A stretch of DNA of 64,000 nt from Pochonia chlamydosporia 170 (taxonomy: Eukaryota; Ascomycota; Sordariomycetes; Hypocreales; Clavicipitaceae), in NCBI RefSeq assembly GCF_001653235.2, contig NC_035791.1:3782001-3846000 (forward strand), read 5' to 3'. Shown here piece after piece: positions 9,420 to 21,855 of the stretch. The notes under the pieces were generated by a model. It saw nothing but the letters and a program-made list of their open reading frames with translations. It did not search any database and was not told where the DNA came from. The translations under genes and the position numbers were made by a program. Positions within the stretch are counted from its first letter, which is position 1, and each line of letters begins with the position of its first letter.

Positions 9420-10759
9420 TTAGAACAGCGGCAGAGCTGGCTGGATTGTACCAGACACCTCACCGAACCCAATCAAAGCGCCTTCTTGCCCAGCCCAGCC
9501 GCGAATAGTCAAAGTGTCTCCGTCCTGGAGGAACTTGCGCTCCTCTCCACCTTGCAGCTTGATGGGAACCTTGCCACCCTGAGTCTGTTCCAAAATACTG
9601 CCTTCGCTGCCGGGTGTGTCACCTGTGATGGTTCCAGAGCCCAACAGATCGCCAGGGCGCAGGTTGCAGCCAGTGATTGTGTGGTGTGCAATCATTTGGG
9701 GCCACGTCCACAGGAGGTTCTTGGAGTTGGACTTGGAAATGGTTGTCTTGTTGCCGTTGGCAGCTATCATGGGTTAGCAGCGTGAGTGGTGAGCGGCAAA
9801 CAAGGCGTTCACTTACTAATGACATCAACTTCCAGCTGAATGTTGAGGCAGTTATCCTTCTTCTTTTCTTGAAGATAGGGCAACAGGGGAGTATCATTGG
9901 CAATACCAGCAGTTTTGGAGTCGTTGAGGGCGTCAGCCAAAACAACCCAGGCGCTAATTGTGGTACCCAGGTTCTTGGCAGTGAAAGGACCTAGGGGAAC
10001 GTATTCCCAAGCTTGGATATCTCTAGCGCTCCAGTCGTTCATCAGTACGTAACCGAAAATGTAGTCCTCAGCCTCATTTACGGGAATGGGGCTTCCGAGC
10101 TTGTTCTCGCGGCAGATGAACATGCCCATTTCCAGTTCAAGATCTAGCTTCTCGCAAGGCGTCAGGGTGGGAATCTTGGGCTCAGCCTTGGGGTCCTTGA
10201 GAATCTGTCCCCACGGTCGACGGATGGGAGTGCCAGAAACAACGACACTACTGGCGCGTCCGTGGTAGGCAACAGGGAGATGAGTGTAGTTGGGCTGCAG
10301 CGCATTGGCAGGACCGCGGAACAGCACGCCAACATTGTACGCGTGGTTCTTGCCGGCGTAGAAATCGGTATAGTCTCCAACGTTGAGGGGAAGATGGTTC
10401 TGAACATCAGCACGCTTCAAAAGAGCCGACTTTTTCAGTTCTTCGTTGTCCTTCAGAACCTGGGGGTTCTTGGTGTCTGCGCTGAAAATAGACTGGAGAT
10501 ACTCGCGAACCGCGCGGTGGAATGATCGACCAAGAGCAGCAAAATCGTTCAGAGACTGGGCCGAGAAGACATCTTGGTGCTTCTGAATTTCGGAGGAAGC
10601 AGAGAAACCACCAGCGCCGGCAAATGCCTTGAGGTCTAGAGCATAGTCGCCGATGGCAATGGCTGGCCGCTTCGTTGAATCAGCGGACGTGGAGATAATT
10701 CCAAAAGGAATATTCGCAATAGAGAAGTGCGAGTCTGGTGAGATGGTGAGCCAAGACAT
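9420..10759 (-). CDS. fahA: Fumarylacetoacetase
   Basis: Two exons, 10759-9817 and 9763-9420, coding 428 aa; the 53-bp intron has GTAAGT, a TGCTAACC branch and ATAG acceptor. The start is the ATG of MSWLTISPDSHF, which matches the family's usual N-terminus; the frame upstream lacks another ATG. Family motifs are DFYAGKNHAYNVG (catalytic His and metal-binding Asp region), LPVAYHGRASSVV, LDLELEMGMFI, VLMNDWSARDIQAWEYVPLG and CNLRPGDLLGSGTITG. The enzyme hydrolyses 4-fumarylacetoacetate to fumarate and acetoacetate, the last step of homogentisate degradation. It is convergent with the maiA-type gene. The homogentisate dioxygenase gene expected in the classic fungal cluster is not visible on either side. 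Confidence 0.95.
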
Positions 10760-12932
10760 TTTGAGATGTTTGATCGCAATCGCAGGATCGGGCGTAATTC
10801 GGTAGAGACGAGTGAGCTGCAATTGAACTGAGATGAATGAGAAAGGGTCGTCTGCTCAATTAGAAGGAGAAAAAAAAATATTTTAGCCAGAGAATTACGT
10901 CTTTAGCTGATTCGAGCTTGTCACAGCTCCCGGAAGCTCTTTCCTCTGTTCCGTCTCTTGCCCCGCCATAGTTGCCGCCGCAAGCCGATTTCGATGGCGG
11001 GGTTGAGGGGCAAAGCCGGTGTGCGGAAATGTGCCGGTATGGGTCGCGCCTTCTTCCGCTTGAACCCGTCAATCTGCTTTGATCAATGGGAGAGGCAAGT
11101 TTTCTGACTGAGCAAAGACCAGATGGAGTTGCTCGCGATAATGAAGCAAGTTCTGTGACGAAGGGACCTATATCACTACCTAGTATCAACTGTCACTCGT
11201 GCAGTGGCGGACTTCTTCTTCTTCTTCTTCCTCTTGTATCAATTGACAGCACAACCGTCGTCGTGCTGCTACATATGTCTGCCATGCAGCATTGGCTTTG
11301 TCGGCCTGGCGAGTTCCGATTCCGAGGCTGATCAGTTCGAGACGAGAATCCACGAGTCCCGAATAATATTTCAAAAGGGTCCCGACATATTCCATGCTTA
11401 GAAAGATTCAAGATTCGCCAAGGCTTTGGCTGGTGTGAATGGCATGTCGATTTATCATCCCAATGCTGTTCATCACCAACATGAATCAGGCCCCCACAAC
11501 AGAGAGATCTCACTATGGCACATGTGATGTATCGCAGTTACTCACACTCACCAGCGCATTCCCTGTACCAGCGAATTAGAAAACACCCTGGAATTTTGGC
11601 GCGTCAACGACTGAGCATGTCGATTTAATTCCAAAATTGGTCTGGCCCGGGTCCGAAGTTCTACTACTTCATGGTTCCAGAGACACGACACCAGAAGCCG
11701 AACGCAGCTGGGAGATTTGGCAAACATTTGTCTCAGCATTGATACCACCCTTCTACAACAGCAATGGCGTGATACTGCATGTTACCTCTATGGCACCGTT
11801 CTGAGTATTACGTTGTCGTACTTGTCTCTGATCGCCTTGTTTCACGCTTAGGTGAGCCCGTCCTCGGAGTGGCACAATCTAGTACCAAAATTGATGAGGC
11901 AGAAATCATCTCTCAACATTCACTTTGTCCATGTAACTGTATATTATATTATATCAACATCAATTGCCATTAGTGCCTTGTAGGTCATCCGTTTTGGCGT
12001 GTCATACTCGGAGCCCCCCGACCACGCCAGGGTCAGTCAACGTCATCGGAGCCGAATACCCATATTCTGGGCCGAAACCCCACGGAGTACGGAGTCTGGC
12101 CTGTCGATGCTGAATCCGGCGTTTGTGAGCTGTCATTGTGTCACAATACAGCATCGACAATGGGATTTAATGGTACTCCGGCCAACAAAACAGTTCTTGC
12201 ATGTGCGGCAATGCATAAAATTCTTAGTTCAGCCAATAACTAGGTGGTACATCTACTCCGCCGCAACCTGCCAAGACCTACACCGATTCTCGTGAGAAAT
12301 GCTGGGGAAAGGGGCAAGTTGGCTTGTCTACGGAGAAATTCCCAATCCTGGACTCCCCGATCCTTGAACTGTCTGAGACAGGCATACCTGCATGGCCAAA
12401 GCCACGAAATATCTTTATGTTCTCAGAATGTATCTTGTTGACACCATCACAAGATTGCTTCACGGCCCCTTCTGTGCTCCCAGCTCGCACATATCCAACC
12501 TCACGTTGCAGATGGCGCGAGCTATTAAGATTTTGCTACTACGGGTTTCGGCAAAATCATGCTTTCCACTTCCATTCACGGTTGCCTTAGAAATGGCATC
12601 CACAAGTTCTCCCGCAACAGATACAGGCGTTGAATCGGGGTATCGGTCTTGCACCAACCGCCGGATGCCACCCTGTGTGTCACATCACCTGCATCGACCG
12701 CTTCAAACCCCAGGCTACAGACGCAATGCGGCCAATCTGAAGCCGGACTTTGGTATGAGATGCCATGGACATGATGAGTTGCACCCCATGAGACTGATCA
12801 AGTACAGTACGGATGCTGTAGGGCCATTTTGCGAAATATAAATGTAAACTTCTGTAGCCTCAAGCTTAAAAGCTCCGACTTCCCACCAATCTGCAGGGTT
12901 CCCCAGACGAACATGAAACTACGCTTCCCAAA
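10760..12932. other. Intergenic, no gene seen
   Basis: About 2.2 kb between the divergent fumarylacetoacetase and P450 genes. It holds a (CTT)n tract at 11212-11232. Open frames such as 12392-12841 show no motif or splice support. Confidence 0.5.
11212..11232 (+). repeat. (CTT)n microsatellite
   Basis: Seven CTT units in a row, in intergenic DNA upstream of fahA. It explains the Glu- or Phe-rich open frames over this spot, which are artefacts. Confidence 0.8.
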
Positions 12933-14653
12933 ATGTCATTGAGGAACGTCTTTACGTTAAGTGGCCACTTGGCTGACCTCCACCTCGAATGGGGAAAAGG
13001 CCATTTGGGCTCCCTGCTTGGCCTTGTTGCCTCTTTGGTAGGTCTAATTTACACATAGTTGATTCAAGATTTGCGCCGAGTTCACATCTAACATGTGTAT
13101 CCTTTTGCTAGTTCATTGCATTCAATGTCGCCAAAGCCACCTATCGTATTTGGTTTCATCCGTTGTCCAAATTTCCGGGTCCCGTACTCTATTCTGTTTT
13201 CTATCTCCCATATCTCTATCAGAGCTACATCAAAGGGTCGTGGATCTTTCGTGCCAGAAAATTACACCAGAAGTATGGCCCTGTTGTTCGAGTCGGCCCC
13301 AACCATTTGATGGTTGATGGCGAAGTTGGATGGCCACAGATATTCGGGCCCCGGAAAGCAGATCAATCCGAATATGAAAAGCAGCGTCCTGTCCAGGAAG
13401 CCAAAGCCTACAGCATTATTTTGGCCACCAGGGACATTCACCGGCGACAACGCAGGCAGTTGAACCACGCCTTTAGCGACTTCTCTCTTACGCAGCAAGA
13501 GGATGTTATCCAGGAATACATCACCTTACTCCTTAGTCGCCTCGAGGAGGGAGCCGACAGATCGGAAGCCGCCGTCGATGTGGTCAAGTGGTTAAATTGT
13601 ATCACTTTTGATATTATCGGCCAACTTGCTTTCTCCGAGTCCTTTTTCAGCCTAGAGAACAACGCTGTACACCCTTGGATCAAAACCATCTTCGACGGCA
13701 TCCAAACTATGTTATTCCGGCGATTCTTTGCTGAATTTCCCATGTTGAGACTGATTTTGTCAATGTTTAGTACCAAAGTTGGCACAAAGCGGCATCCTGC
13801 AAGGGCCCATGCGAGGGACAAGGCGTTCCGGAGAATGGTGCTTGGTGAAGAGTCTCCCAGTGGCCGCAAAGATTTCATGTCCTATATGCTACGTAGAAAT
13901 AGGGACGGTGAGATTGGTATGACGGAAGACGAAATCCTTGAGACGTCGCCAACTCTAGTTCTCGCAGGTAGTGAGACAACAGCGTCTGCACTTTCTGGCT
14001 TCTGGTTCTATCTATATAAACACCCCCGGGTATATGCCCAGCTGACTCAAGAAATCCGAGAGGTATTTGACTCAGAAGACAAAATTACGATGCAGAAGGC
14101 TTCAAATATTGAGTATCTGCAAGCATGTGTTAACGAAATTCTTCGCATTTACCCGCCTGCGGCAGAGATACCTGCCCGCGTTTCACCAGGTGACTTTATT
14201 GAAGGAGCCTATATTCCCCCGGGTGTAAGTCATTCTTCTAATCTTGTTCCAGCTTGAAGAGCATAAGAGACCTTTCAATGAAGCGTGCTTACGAATCTCC
14301 AGACACTGGTTTCCGTCGTTCTATGGGCAACGTTCCGCAACCCTAAACACTTTAGAGATCCCGACTTGTTCATCCCCGAACGATGGCTGTCTCCTTCTCA
14401 TCCCCTCTACGACGACCGTTTCAAGGACGACAACCACGCGATTTTTAAACCGTTTAGTTACGGATCGAGGGACTGCATCGGCAAAAATCTCGCGTTGAAC
14501 GAATTGCGAGTCATCATCAGCCGCATGCTGTATCGCTTTGACTACAAGGTGCTCGATGGCCAGGACGATTGGCATTCAAAACAGAGGAATTTTATGATTT
14601 GGGATAAAGGTCCGCTGATTGTACAATTCAGTACGCGAGAGGAAGCTGGTTAG
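12933..14653 (+). CDS. Cytochrome P450 monooxygenase
   Basis: Three exons, 12933-13037, 13112-14224 and 14303-14653, give 522 aa. Exon 1 is short (35 codons) and supplies the membrane anchor (GSLLGLVASL joined to FIAFNVAKATYRIW), ending at GTAGGT with the acceptor in TTGCTAG; intron 2 runs from GTAAGT to CTCCAG. Class E P450 hallmarks are HPLSKFPGP after the anchor, the I-helix AGSETT at about 320, the K-helix EILR at about 377, FIPERWL, and the heme loop FSYGSRDCIG with Cys about 464. The sequence is of the CYP65/isotrichodermin C-15 hydroxylase-like group, so a role in a secondary metabolite or xenobiotic oxidation is likely. It needs a P450 reductase encoded elsewhere. The nearby acyl-CoA ligase, GST and aminotransferase may be functionally linked. 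Confidence 0.92.
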
Positions 14654-14858
14654 GTTGGGGATCATGGGAGTTGAATTGGCATGAGTATGAATGAGTCTTG
14701 GGCACCAACATGGGATCAAACAGTCACAATTGGCGTGGTACGGACCGCCGTTCACTCATTATGTTGTGTGAATTGAAGAACATATAATATTTCGTAGCGA
14801 TAATGACACTCTATATGCTGGAACAAGGTAATTGACCATTTGCAAATCCTCCCCACTC

Positions 14859-15488
14859 TTAGTTGGAGTTTTTGATCGTCATGGCAGACGTGCCTGCAAA
14901 TAATGTTAGGAATCTGCACAACTCTTAAACTCTGTACACAATACATACAGTGAATAATGCCAGCAACACTATCAGCAGAGAAAACATCAGGGCAATTCGC
15001 AATCTGAACAGGATCAGGGCGAGTACATGTACCAATCGACTTCATGTCGACGTCGTACAGGCCCCATCCGCCATTCTTGTCGTCCTTGTAGAGTGCTATG
15101 TCGAATTAGCACACATGTCATTCAGTAACATCACATGTGGTCTGTATAGCTTACTAAAATGAGGTTCACTGCCACCATTGTCAAAAGTGCCGGCTTTACG
15201 GTCGTGGACCTCGAAACGCTTCACGTCCCAATCCTGGGGAGCCTTGCTGCCGTCACAGCCGTCACACGCAATACCATCAAAGGAGGCATCGTTGTTGGGG
15301 CTGATGGTCCATTGGATGGCCTTGCTTGTGACGTCCTTGCAGCTAGGTGGGTTATTGAAGAAGAGTACGATGGTTGCCTGGGCAGGATCGGGGAACTGGT
15401 TCTCTGCGCCGGTAAAGATGAAGAAGTCGGCGAGAGCTGGTCGAATGGCCAGGAGGATGGTGGTGAGGGCAGTGGCTGTGAAGTGCAT
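14859..15488 (-). CDS. Small six-cysteine secreted protein, unknown function
   Basis: Three exons, 15488-15155, 15095-14949 and 14893-14859 (171 aa). Introns are 59 bp (GTAAGC, GTGCTAATTC branch, CATAG) and 55 bp (GTATGT, CCTAAC branch, TGCAG); the last exon adds only 11 codons, ending in MTIKNSN. A signal peptide (MHFTATALTTILLAIRPALA) is followed by a mature protein with six Cys (SCK, ACDGC, GTC, NCP, HCT). The region around SEPHFTLYKDDKNGGWGLYD looks like a beta-sheet domain. I recognise no family. It is convergent with the P450 gene, with 205 bp between the stops. Secretion and an effector-like or surface role are inferred from size and cysteines only. Confidence 0.75.
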
Positions 15489-17351
15489 GTTGGTGTCGTG
15501 TAAGTGAGCTTGGTGGAGTGTATTGTTGTTGTTTGGTTACTCAATGGAGGTTACCATGAGCTCTATTTATGTTCTTTTTGAATTTCTTTAAGATCCTTTG
15601 CTTCTTCATCATTGAACCGAAAAGCCGAGTCTCTCATGAAGCTAATTGAAGTGTCCTGATTGCTACTACTTCGAGAGAATGGCGGCTTACAGTGGGGTAC
15701 GACGATCTTGATGATGATCGAATCCTTCTGGAATCTAGCCCGCAATGGAAGGAACATGGAGGTAGCTTCTAATCATCTTCCGGTCGGTAAAGGGCGATCA
15801 ATTTGGCTTGCTGGTGGATGTGACAATAACTAGGTACAGTTTACAAAAACAACTCGGACATACCATCAAAGCCAATTGAGTCGTGGTGACGCAAAGAGAA
15901 TGCATGCTGCCTGCACCACGAAACTAAACTGCATTGGACAATGTATTGAAATGTAACAGCCCGATTGAAGACGCCATCAGAGCTGATAAGAGGCGTCTTA
16001 AACAAGCTTGAAGTCTCTCGCTGATGGTTCATGAACCATCCCACGATGATGCCTCCAACCCAATTGCAGAGTTGTCAACTAATTCATTTCCTAAGGTATA
16101 CAGACAGATCTCTTATTAAATAATTGTAGGCAATTTCTGTCATTGCCCCATAGTTCTGTACCTGCAAGGCGTTCTCACCCTCCCATGACGTTTGGTACCC
16201 GATCCATGTACGATATACTCTACTCACCAAGAGGTGCAAGTATCTATGAGACACACATCTGCTACTTCTTAGAATCGCATCAACTAGGCTATTATCGTGG
16301 CCTTGTGAAATAGCCGCATCTTCACCAATCGGCAGTCGCTTACTCCCGTCTGACCACCACTTCCCGGCAATCCATAACGTCACGTTCTTCTAGAAGGAAT
16401 CCTGAATGCAGCCGGCGCGTCACAGGAATGGCAATAAATATCCCTAGTCAGTTTGACAATTTCGCTGCCTGCCGATCGCTAATGCTTTGGGGCACTTGTT
16501 ATGAAGAAGGATTCAAGATCTTGGACCGGTCGATCAGCGTCAAGGATGATTGCATGCGCAAAGAGCAAACTTAGTAATATTTCAACCTAGCAAGTGTAGC
16601 ATTTCATCGAAGATGCATTACTCGGTCGCAAATAAGCCGATACCAGCTCAGTCCTTCGTGGTGCTCGACATGTTGCCTTGAGGTGACACGACAGATGATT
16701 TCTGGGCTCACAAAAATGGCGAAAAAATTGAAAGTAAACCTCGCTAGCAACGAATGCGAACGACAATCAATCAATCACCCCAAGTTGATCAAATTAATCA
16801 CAGCCGTGTCTCAAATCGCATGTTCCGCTCCAAGTCATCAGAAACATTGCTCACCTTGCTGCGACTCGCCGGCAACCGAGATGAGCGGCAATTCTTGGCA
16901 CATCCAGACCGTTCCCCGTTCAACACTTGAACAAGTGGATTCCAATTTCAATGTCCGGTCTCAATCGAGTTTCCCCGCAGCCAGCCATTGGTGTAACCAT
17001 GAGAGGTTTGGTGGATGCATGAAGCCGTAGACCTCGGATATCTTGAACCTTCTCACGCAACGTGCCGAAAACCATAACGAATAGCATTATACCGTCTCAA
17101 CAAGTGGCTGCATGATTTGTTCCTCCATCTAAATTGCTCGTCTCGCGGCAATATCGAGCCTTGCGGCGCATCAACCCAATTCAACACAACAAGTCAACCA
17201 AGCAGTTGAACACGTGAGCGCCACAACGCATCATCGCTTCGAAACACGCGAGCCAAGTCAAACACCCGAGAAACTCAATCTGTTCTATCCTGCTGCGGTC
17301 TGCATTGTAGAATCTCATCTTCAACCTCGCTCATCTCACATCGCGCCCACA
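15489..17351. other. Intergenic, no gene seen
   Basis: Shared upstream region of the divergent secreted protein and acyl-CoA ligase genes. No motif-bearing frame. The stretch immediately before 17352 is an open frame but has no ATG. Confidence 0.5.
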
Positions 17352-19172
17352 ATGCCTTTCTACCCGCCATCATGGGTCCCTCAGCTCCCTGAGATTCCCG
17401 ACTCCATCTCCCTGGAGACATTCATGTTTGACGAGAAATATGGCCGGTATCCCATTCACAGCTCGCGGGCGCCATTCACAGACGGTCTTACCGGCAGGAC
17501 TTACAGTATCTTGGAGGTCAAGCAACGTGTTGACTATCTCTCGCGCGCGCTCTCACAGGAGCTTGGCTTCAAGGCTCAAGAAGGCACTGAATGGGACAAG
17601 GTTGTCGCGTGCTTCAGTCTAAACACGATTGACTACCTCACCTTGGCGTGGGCTGTGCACAGACTTGGTGGTATTTTGTCATGCGTCAACGCTTCATACA
17701 ATGCCAGCGAGCTTGAGTATCAGCTAAAAGACTCGGGGGCCAAGGCCATTTTCACCTGTCTTCCCCTACTTAAAACCACCATGGAAGGCATCAAGAAAGT
17801 TGGCATTCCCAAGCAGCGGGTTTTCCTTCACCAGCTGCCTCCGTTGATCACGGCTGGTCTCTCCAACCCTGGCCACAAAACAACAGAAGACTTGATTAAA
17901 GCCGGTTCCAGTTTGCCTTCCTTCAAACCTGCTGACTCGTACTGGAAGAAAGGCGATGGCGCAAAGAGGATAGCATTCTTGTGCTATAGTAGTGGAACTT
18001 CTGGGCTCCCCAAGGGCGTCATGATTGCGCACCGAAATGTCATTGCCAATACTGTGCAGTTCGTGGCATACGGGCAGCCTAACCGAGATGCGATCAAAAA
18101 AGAGCTGGGCGTGACTAACTACACAGAAAACTGCTTGGGTCTCTTGCCAATGTCCCACATTTACGGCCTAATCGTTATATGCCATGTTGGTCCATATCGT
18201 GGAGACGGTGTCGTCGTCCTACCGAAATACGACTTCAAGATGCTGCTCCAAGCTATCCAAGATTTCAAGATTGAGATGCTGTACCTCGTTCCGCCAATGA
18301 TTATTCACCTATCCAAGCAGCCGGACATTGTCAAGCAGTTCGACATCTCGTCGGTTCGTGCTGTCTTCACAGGAGCCGCGCCGTTGAAGGAAGATACCGC
18401 AAGGGAACTTCTCAAAGCCCTGCCCAGTGTCGTACTCCTCCAGGGCTACGGACTGACGGAGACATCGACCGTCGTTTGCACCACTGTGCCACAGGATGTC
18501 TGGCTAGGAGGATCTGGATCGCTTCTGCCCGGCTTTGTGGCTCGTATTTTCACGCCAGAAGGTAAAGAAGTCAAGGAGTACAACCAGACTGGTGAGCTTT
18601 GGGTGCATTCTCCGTCAGTGGTTCCAGGCTATCTGAACAACAAAAAGGCCACTGATGAGACGTTTGTGACTGCTGACGATGGGCTGCGATATATGAGGAC
18701 CGGGGATGAAGTTCTCATTGCGAAGAGTGAGAAGGGCAACGAGCACATCTTTATTACCGACAGAATCAAGGAGTAAGTGTATCATGCTGTCCGATGATTT
18801 GAAGTGACAAGTCTAACGTCTTGTAGGTTGATCAAAGTCAAGGGCCATCAGGTTGCTCCAGCTGAGCTAGAAGGCCACCTTCTCACACACCCGGCGGTGA
18901 ATGACTGTGTCGTTATCGGAATCCCCGCGGAGCGGGAAGGAGAGGTTCCCAAAGCCTTTGTCGTCAAAACTCCTGGCGTTAAAGTCAGCGATGGTGATAT
19001 CATTCAGAGTATTCTCAAGCATGTTGCCGACCATAAGAGTGACTACAAGCGCCTTCGGGGTGGCGTGGAGTTTATTGATGTGGTGCCGAAGAATCCAAGC
19101 GGCAAGATTTTGAGGCGTTTGATGAGAGATAAAGAGAAGGCTAAGTTGAAGAAGGAGGGTGCGAGGTTATAA
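17352..19172 (+). CDS. 4-coumarate-CoA ligase-like acyl-CoA synthetase, peroxisomal type
   Basis: Two exons, 17352-18772 and 18827-19172 (588 aa), separated by a 54-bp phase-2 intron (GTAAGT, GTCTAACG branch, TTGTAG). The ANL adenylating fold is clear: P-loop YSSGTSGLPKGV near residue 213, QGYGLTETSTV, the MRTGDEV hinge with ITDRIKELIKVKG, and the catalytic C-terminal lysine in NPSGKILRR. The enzyme activates a carboxylic acid with ATP and joins it to CoA. The layout is that of fungal 4CL-like ligases, acting on aryl or medium-chain acids. The C-terminal tripeptide is ARL, a fit to the PTS1 peroxisomal signal, so the site is probably the peroxisome, as for beta-oxidation or some secondary metabolite starter units. 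A dispersed repeat copy begins about 60 bp after the stop. Confidence 0.9.
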
Positions 19173-20729
19173 GTGCACAAACGAACATCTGGCTTGTATT
19201 TACAGAGTAGTATTTGGACAAGCTCATCCAGCCGGGTTGTCGAAAGTATTGCGGCAAGCGAAGGATATTGTGCATCGCGTTGTGTACTAAGGCATATTGA
19301 GATGTATTATTGTATACTTGGATGTGGGCAGATACCTTTCTGTATGAACTGTAGTTGCACCTGTGTTGTCTTGTCCAAGCTATCATACGTGATTGACATA
19401 TCAGTTGTTACGTCTATGCCAAATAGAATGTTGCAAAGTCTCTTCAAGCTCCTTACAGACCGCTTCCCATCGTAATCATCCGTGGTCAATCTATTGTACA
19501 GTATTGCAGCAAGTCAACATCCATGCCACATCTGCCAAATTTTGCTCAAGCAGCATGAAGTGACATCTCAAAGGTTTGCACTTTCCGTATCCGTGAACTG
19601 GCTCATCGCGAAACCTTTGTTGGCCAGTGTGAACGACCAAGGGTTGTCCCAGCTGCGGCCAAAGACCGATTTGGCTGTTTATTTTAGCATTCGTCTTTCC
19701 TGCGGTTAACCACATCATCTCGTTGGTTGATCCAACACGGATGGGGCCAGATTGTGGTGATTGTTCAATTCCGGCTTGTCAATTAAGCGCCTGCTCGCTC
19801 CCCTGATGCTGACACTCAACGCTCACTAAATCGCCGTGCTGAAACAGATAAAAGTAGAAAAACCACTTGAGACCAACACGATAAATCTTCCAGCGGCAAC
19901 ATTGCGTTTCAGGCATCAGCTACTCGGCCCTGCCTGTTTGTGTTGTTACATCATTGTTTCCACCACGAAGCATCAACTATCTGATCCCAAAGTCTTCCCA
20001 TCTTGGTCAAAGTCTCAGTACATTTTATGTTCCTAACATTGCAAATCTAGCTCTTATATTCCCATTAAGCTAACATCTAACAAATTGTTGTTCTTTCTGC
20101 TCTTTTCATTGTTGCAGCAACTCTATCCTGTCACGAACATGGCCATCGCGTCCATACTCGGCTATAATAAACACTTCAGGCATTAGTGTAGTCGCCGGTT
20201 ACATCAAGATGAAGAACTACCACAAATGGTGGGATATTGGCATCATCAGATTTCCTCTTCAACCAGCAAATTACACTGCATGCGCAATTTGCAAATCTCA
20301 GCCCGGACCATATCTGCAACCTTGAAATTAGTAGCCAGGCGCAAGGATAAAACCGTTGTTCTTTAGCCATCAAGTCACATCGTGTAAGCGCCGGACTCCG
20401 CCTCAGTGGCAGAGGAACGGCCATGCAAACATGAAACAGGCATGTCCAAGACCTTGACGGCAACCAACATGACTTCGACCGTGGTGGTGCAATGATAAAT
20501 TTAGACAGCGAGACGTCTCACATTTCGTCTCTTCCTTCCGGACGGCACATCGGAACGGCAGTGGTTGCGGATGTAGGTTTATCACGAAGTGAGCAACTCG
20601 TGTAACGCTGCATATTCACCTCTGACCAATCTCTCGCTACCACCATTTGATGATCATCCTAATTCGTCTAGTACCTCCAAGACTTCAAGTGCAAGCCCTC
20701 TAGTGCTCACATCACCCCATTGCAGTACC
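19173..20729. other. Intergenic with one dispersed repeat copy
   Basis: Between the acyl-CoA ligase and the DUF3632-like gene. Apart from the repeat copy at 19231-19354 nothing was recognised. Confidence 0.5.
19231..19354 (+). repeat. Dispersed short repeat, copy 1
   Basis: About 124 bp aligned with copies 2 and 3. Shared blocks in order: CCGGG, AAAGTATT, GTGTA(C/T), CATATTGAGATGT (19293-19305), ATACTTGGATGTGGGCA (19314-19330) and a pyrimidine-rich CCTTT block. It lies 58 bp past the stop of the acyl-CoA ligase and may be inside its 3' UTR. Confidence 0.65.
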
Positions 20730-21845
20730 ATGGACGAGGCAACAGCACAATCCGACGGAAACGGGACACTACAGCCCGCGGAAACGAAACCAAGGTGGTT
20801 GTAATATCTCGAAACCGAGCTTTATGCCTATGAAGAGTTTGGAAGTGATATCTCCAGACTGATCCTGGATGTCTTGCGCCCTATGCTTGAATCTCCTCCC
20901 AAGGACACTGAAGTGGCCATGAGCGCTGCTGCCAAGATCACCAAGTATTATGTCGGCCCATACCTAGAGTCTCTTCATCCTCCGGGCTTAAAGCCCAACG
21001 AGGAGACCCTGATGCCATTCTTAAACGAAGTTGCTCGGCTTTGTTTTGAACTGGCCTTTGAGTTGTCATTTCCGTGCCTAGAGCTGGACAGGCTGGCACA
21101 GGTCCTCATCGAGCTCTTCAAACTTGGTCCACCCGCGTTTGGTATCGAAGTAGGTTTTTACATTGCGAAATTTCTAAACTGATAACCTGACTAGCTGATT
21201 GCAGGGAAATGACCCGGACTTCAACAGCTTTCACAAGGGTGTCGGCGTCGAAGTTTTTGACCACTGGGTCCATGACAGCGGTAACTTTATAGTTCTCAAA
21301 TTAGATTGTTCTAATGAAATGTCACTAACTCCAATCCAGTACCGACCCTAGAACTGGGAAACTACAAGGACGACTGCAGAGCAGGTTTTTGCGCCGCCGT
21401 CATGTTTGCAAAACTCTACCAAGGTGGCGCATTACCTGAGGATGGGGCGAAATTCGCTGGAGTGGAAATTCCCACTGGGCTAGGGCTACGTAAATCAACC
21501 GCTGGGGGTCAATACTCAGAATACACTCTTTCTTTCGCGCAAGAGGTCGCTACGCAGTATATCCTCATCTCGGGGGAGGCCCTTGCGAAGGAGGTGCGGT
21601 ATCCAACTGAGGGAAAGGACCGCGTTGTCAGTGAGAACGATTGGAAAGCTTGGGCGAATGGCTTCCGAAAACTTGCAGACGAGTCAGATGGTGAGTTGAA
21701 AGAACATGCGGAGGGAGCGTTTGCTTCCAGAATTGTTCGACGAGGGGAAGCACGACGCCGGGTGATTCCTTTCATACACAGACTGAAACTGGACTCTTTC
21801 AACTTGAATTCTTGCAGAGGTAACATGTTCGCATTATGTTCATAA
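20730..21845 (+). pseudogene. DUF3632-like protein gene, probably decayed
   Basis: Exons 20730-21149, 21205-21280 and 21340-21845 are joined by good introns (GTAGGT to TTGCAG; GTAACT to TCCAG) in a consistent frame. The translation matches the fungal DUF3632 family: a central helical region, FCAAVMFAKLYQGGALPED, then EVATQYILISGEALAKE and NDWKAWANGFRKLADES. Two lesions are visible. A TAA at 20802-20804 follows ETKPRWL and interrupts an otherwise continuous N-terminus. Near 21715-21730 the frame changes from EHAEGAF to an Arg-rich tail, while the +1 frame reads LLPELFDEGKHDAG and stops, as expected for the family's C-terminus. If functional, translation would have to begin at the ATG at 20883 and give a shortened protein with an altered tail. 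The function of the family is unknown. Confidence 0.55.
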
Positions 21846-21855
21846 GTAACTTACA

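Noticed and set aside
12392..12841. 149-codon open frame upstream of the P450
   Set aside because: No motif, odd composition, no splice partner; the P450's short first exon starts shortly after it in a different frame.
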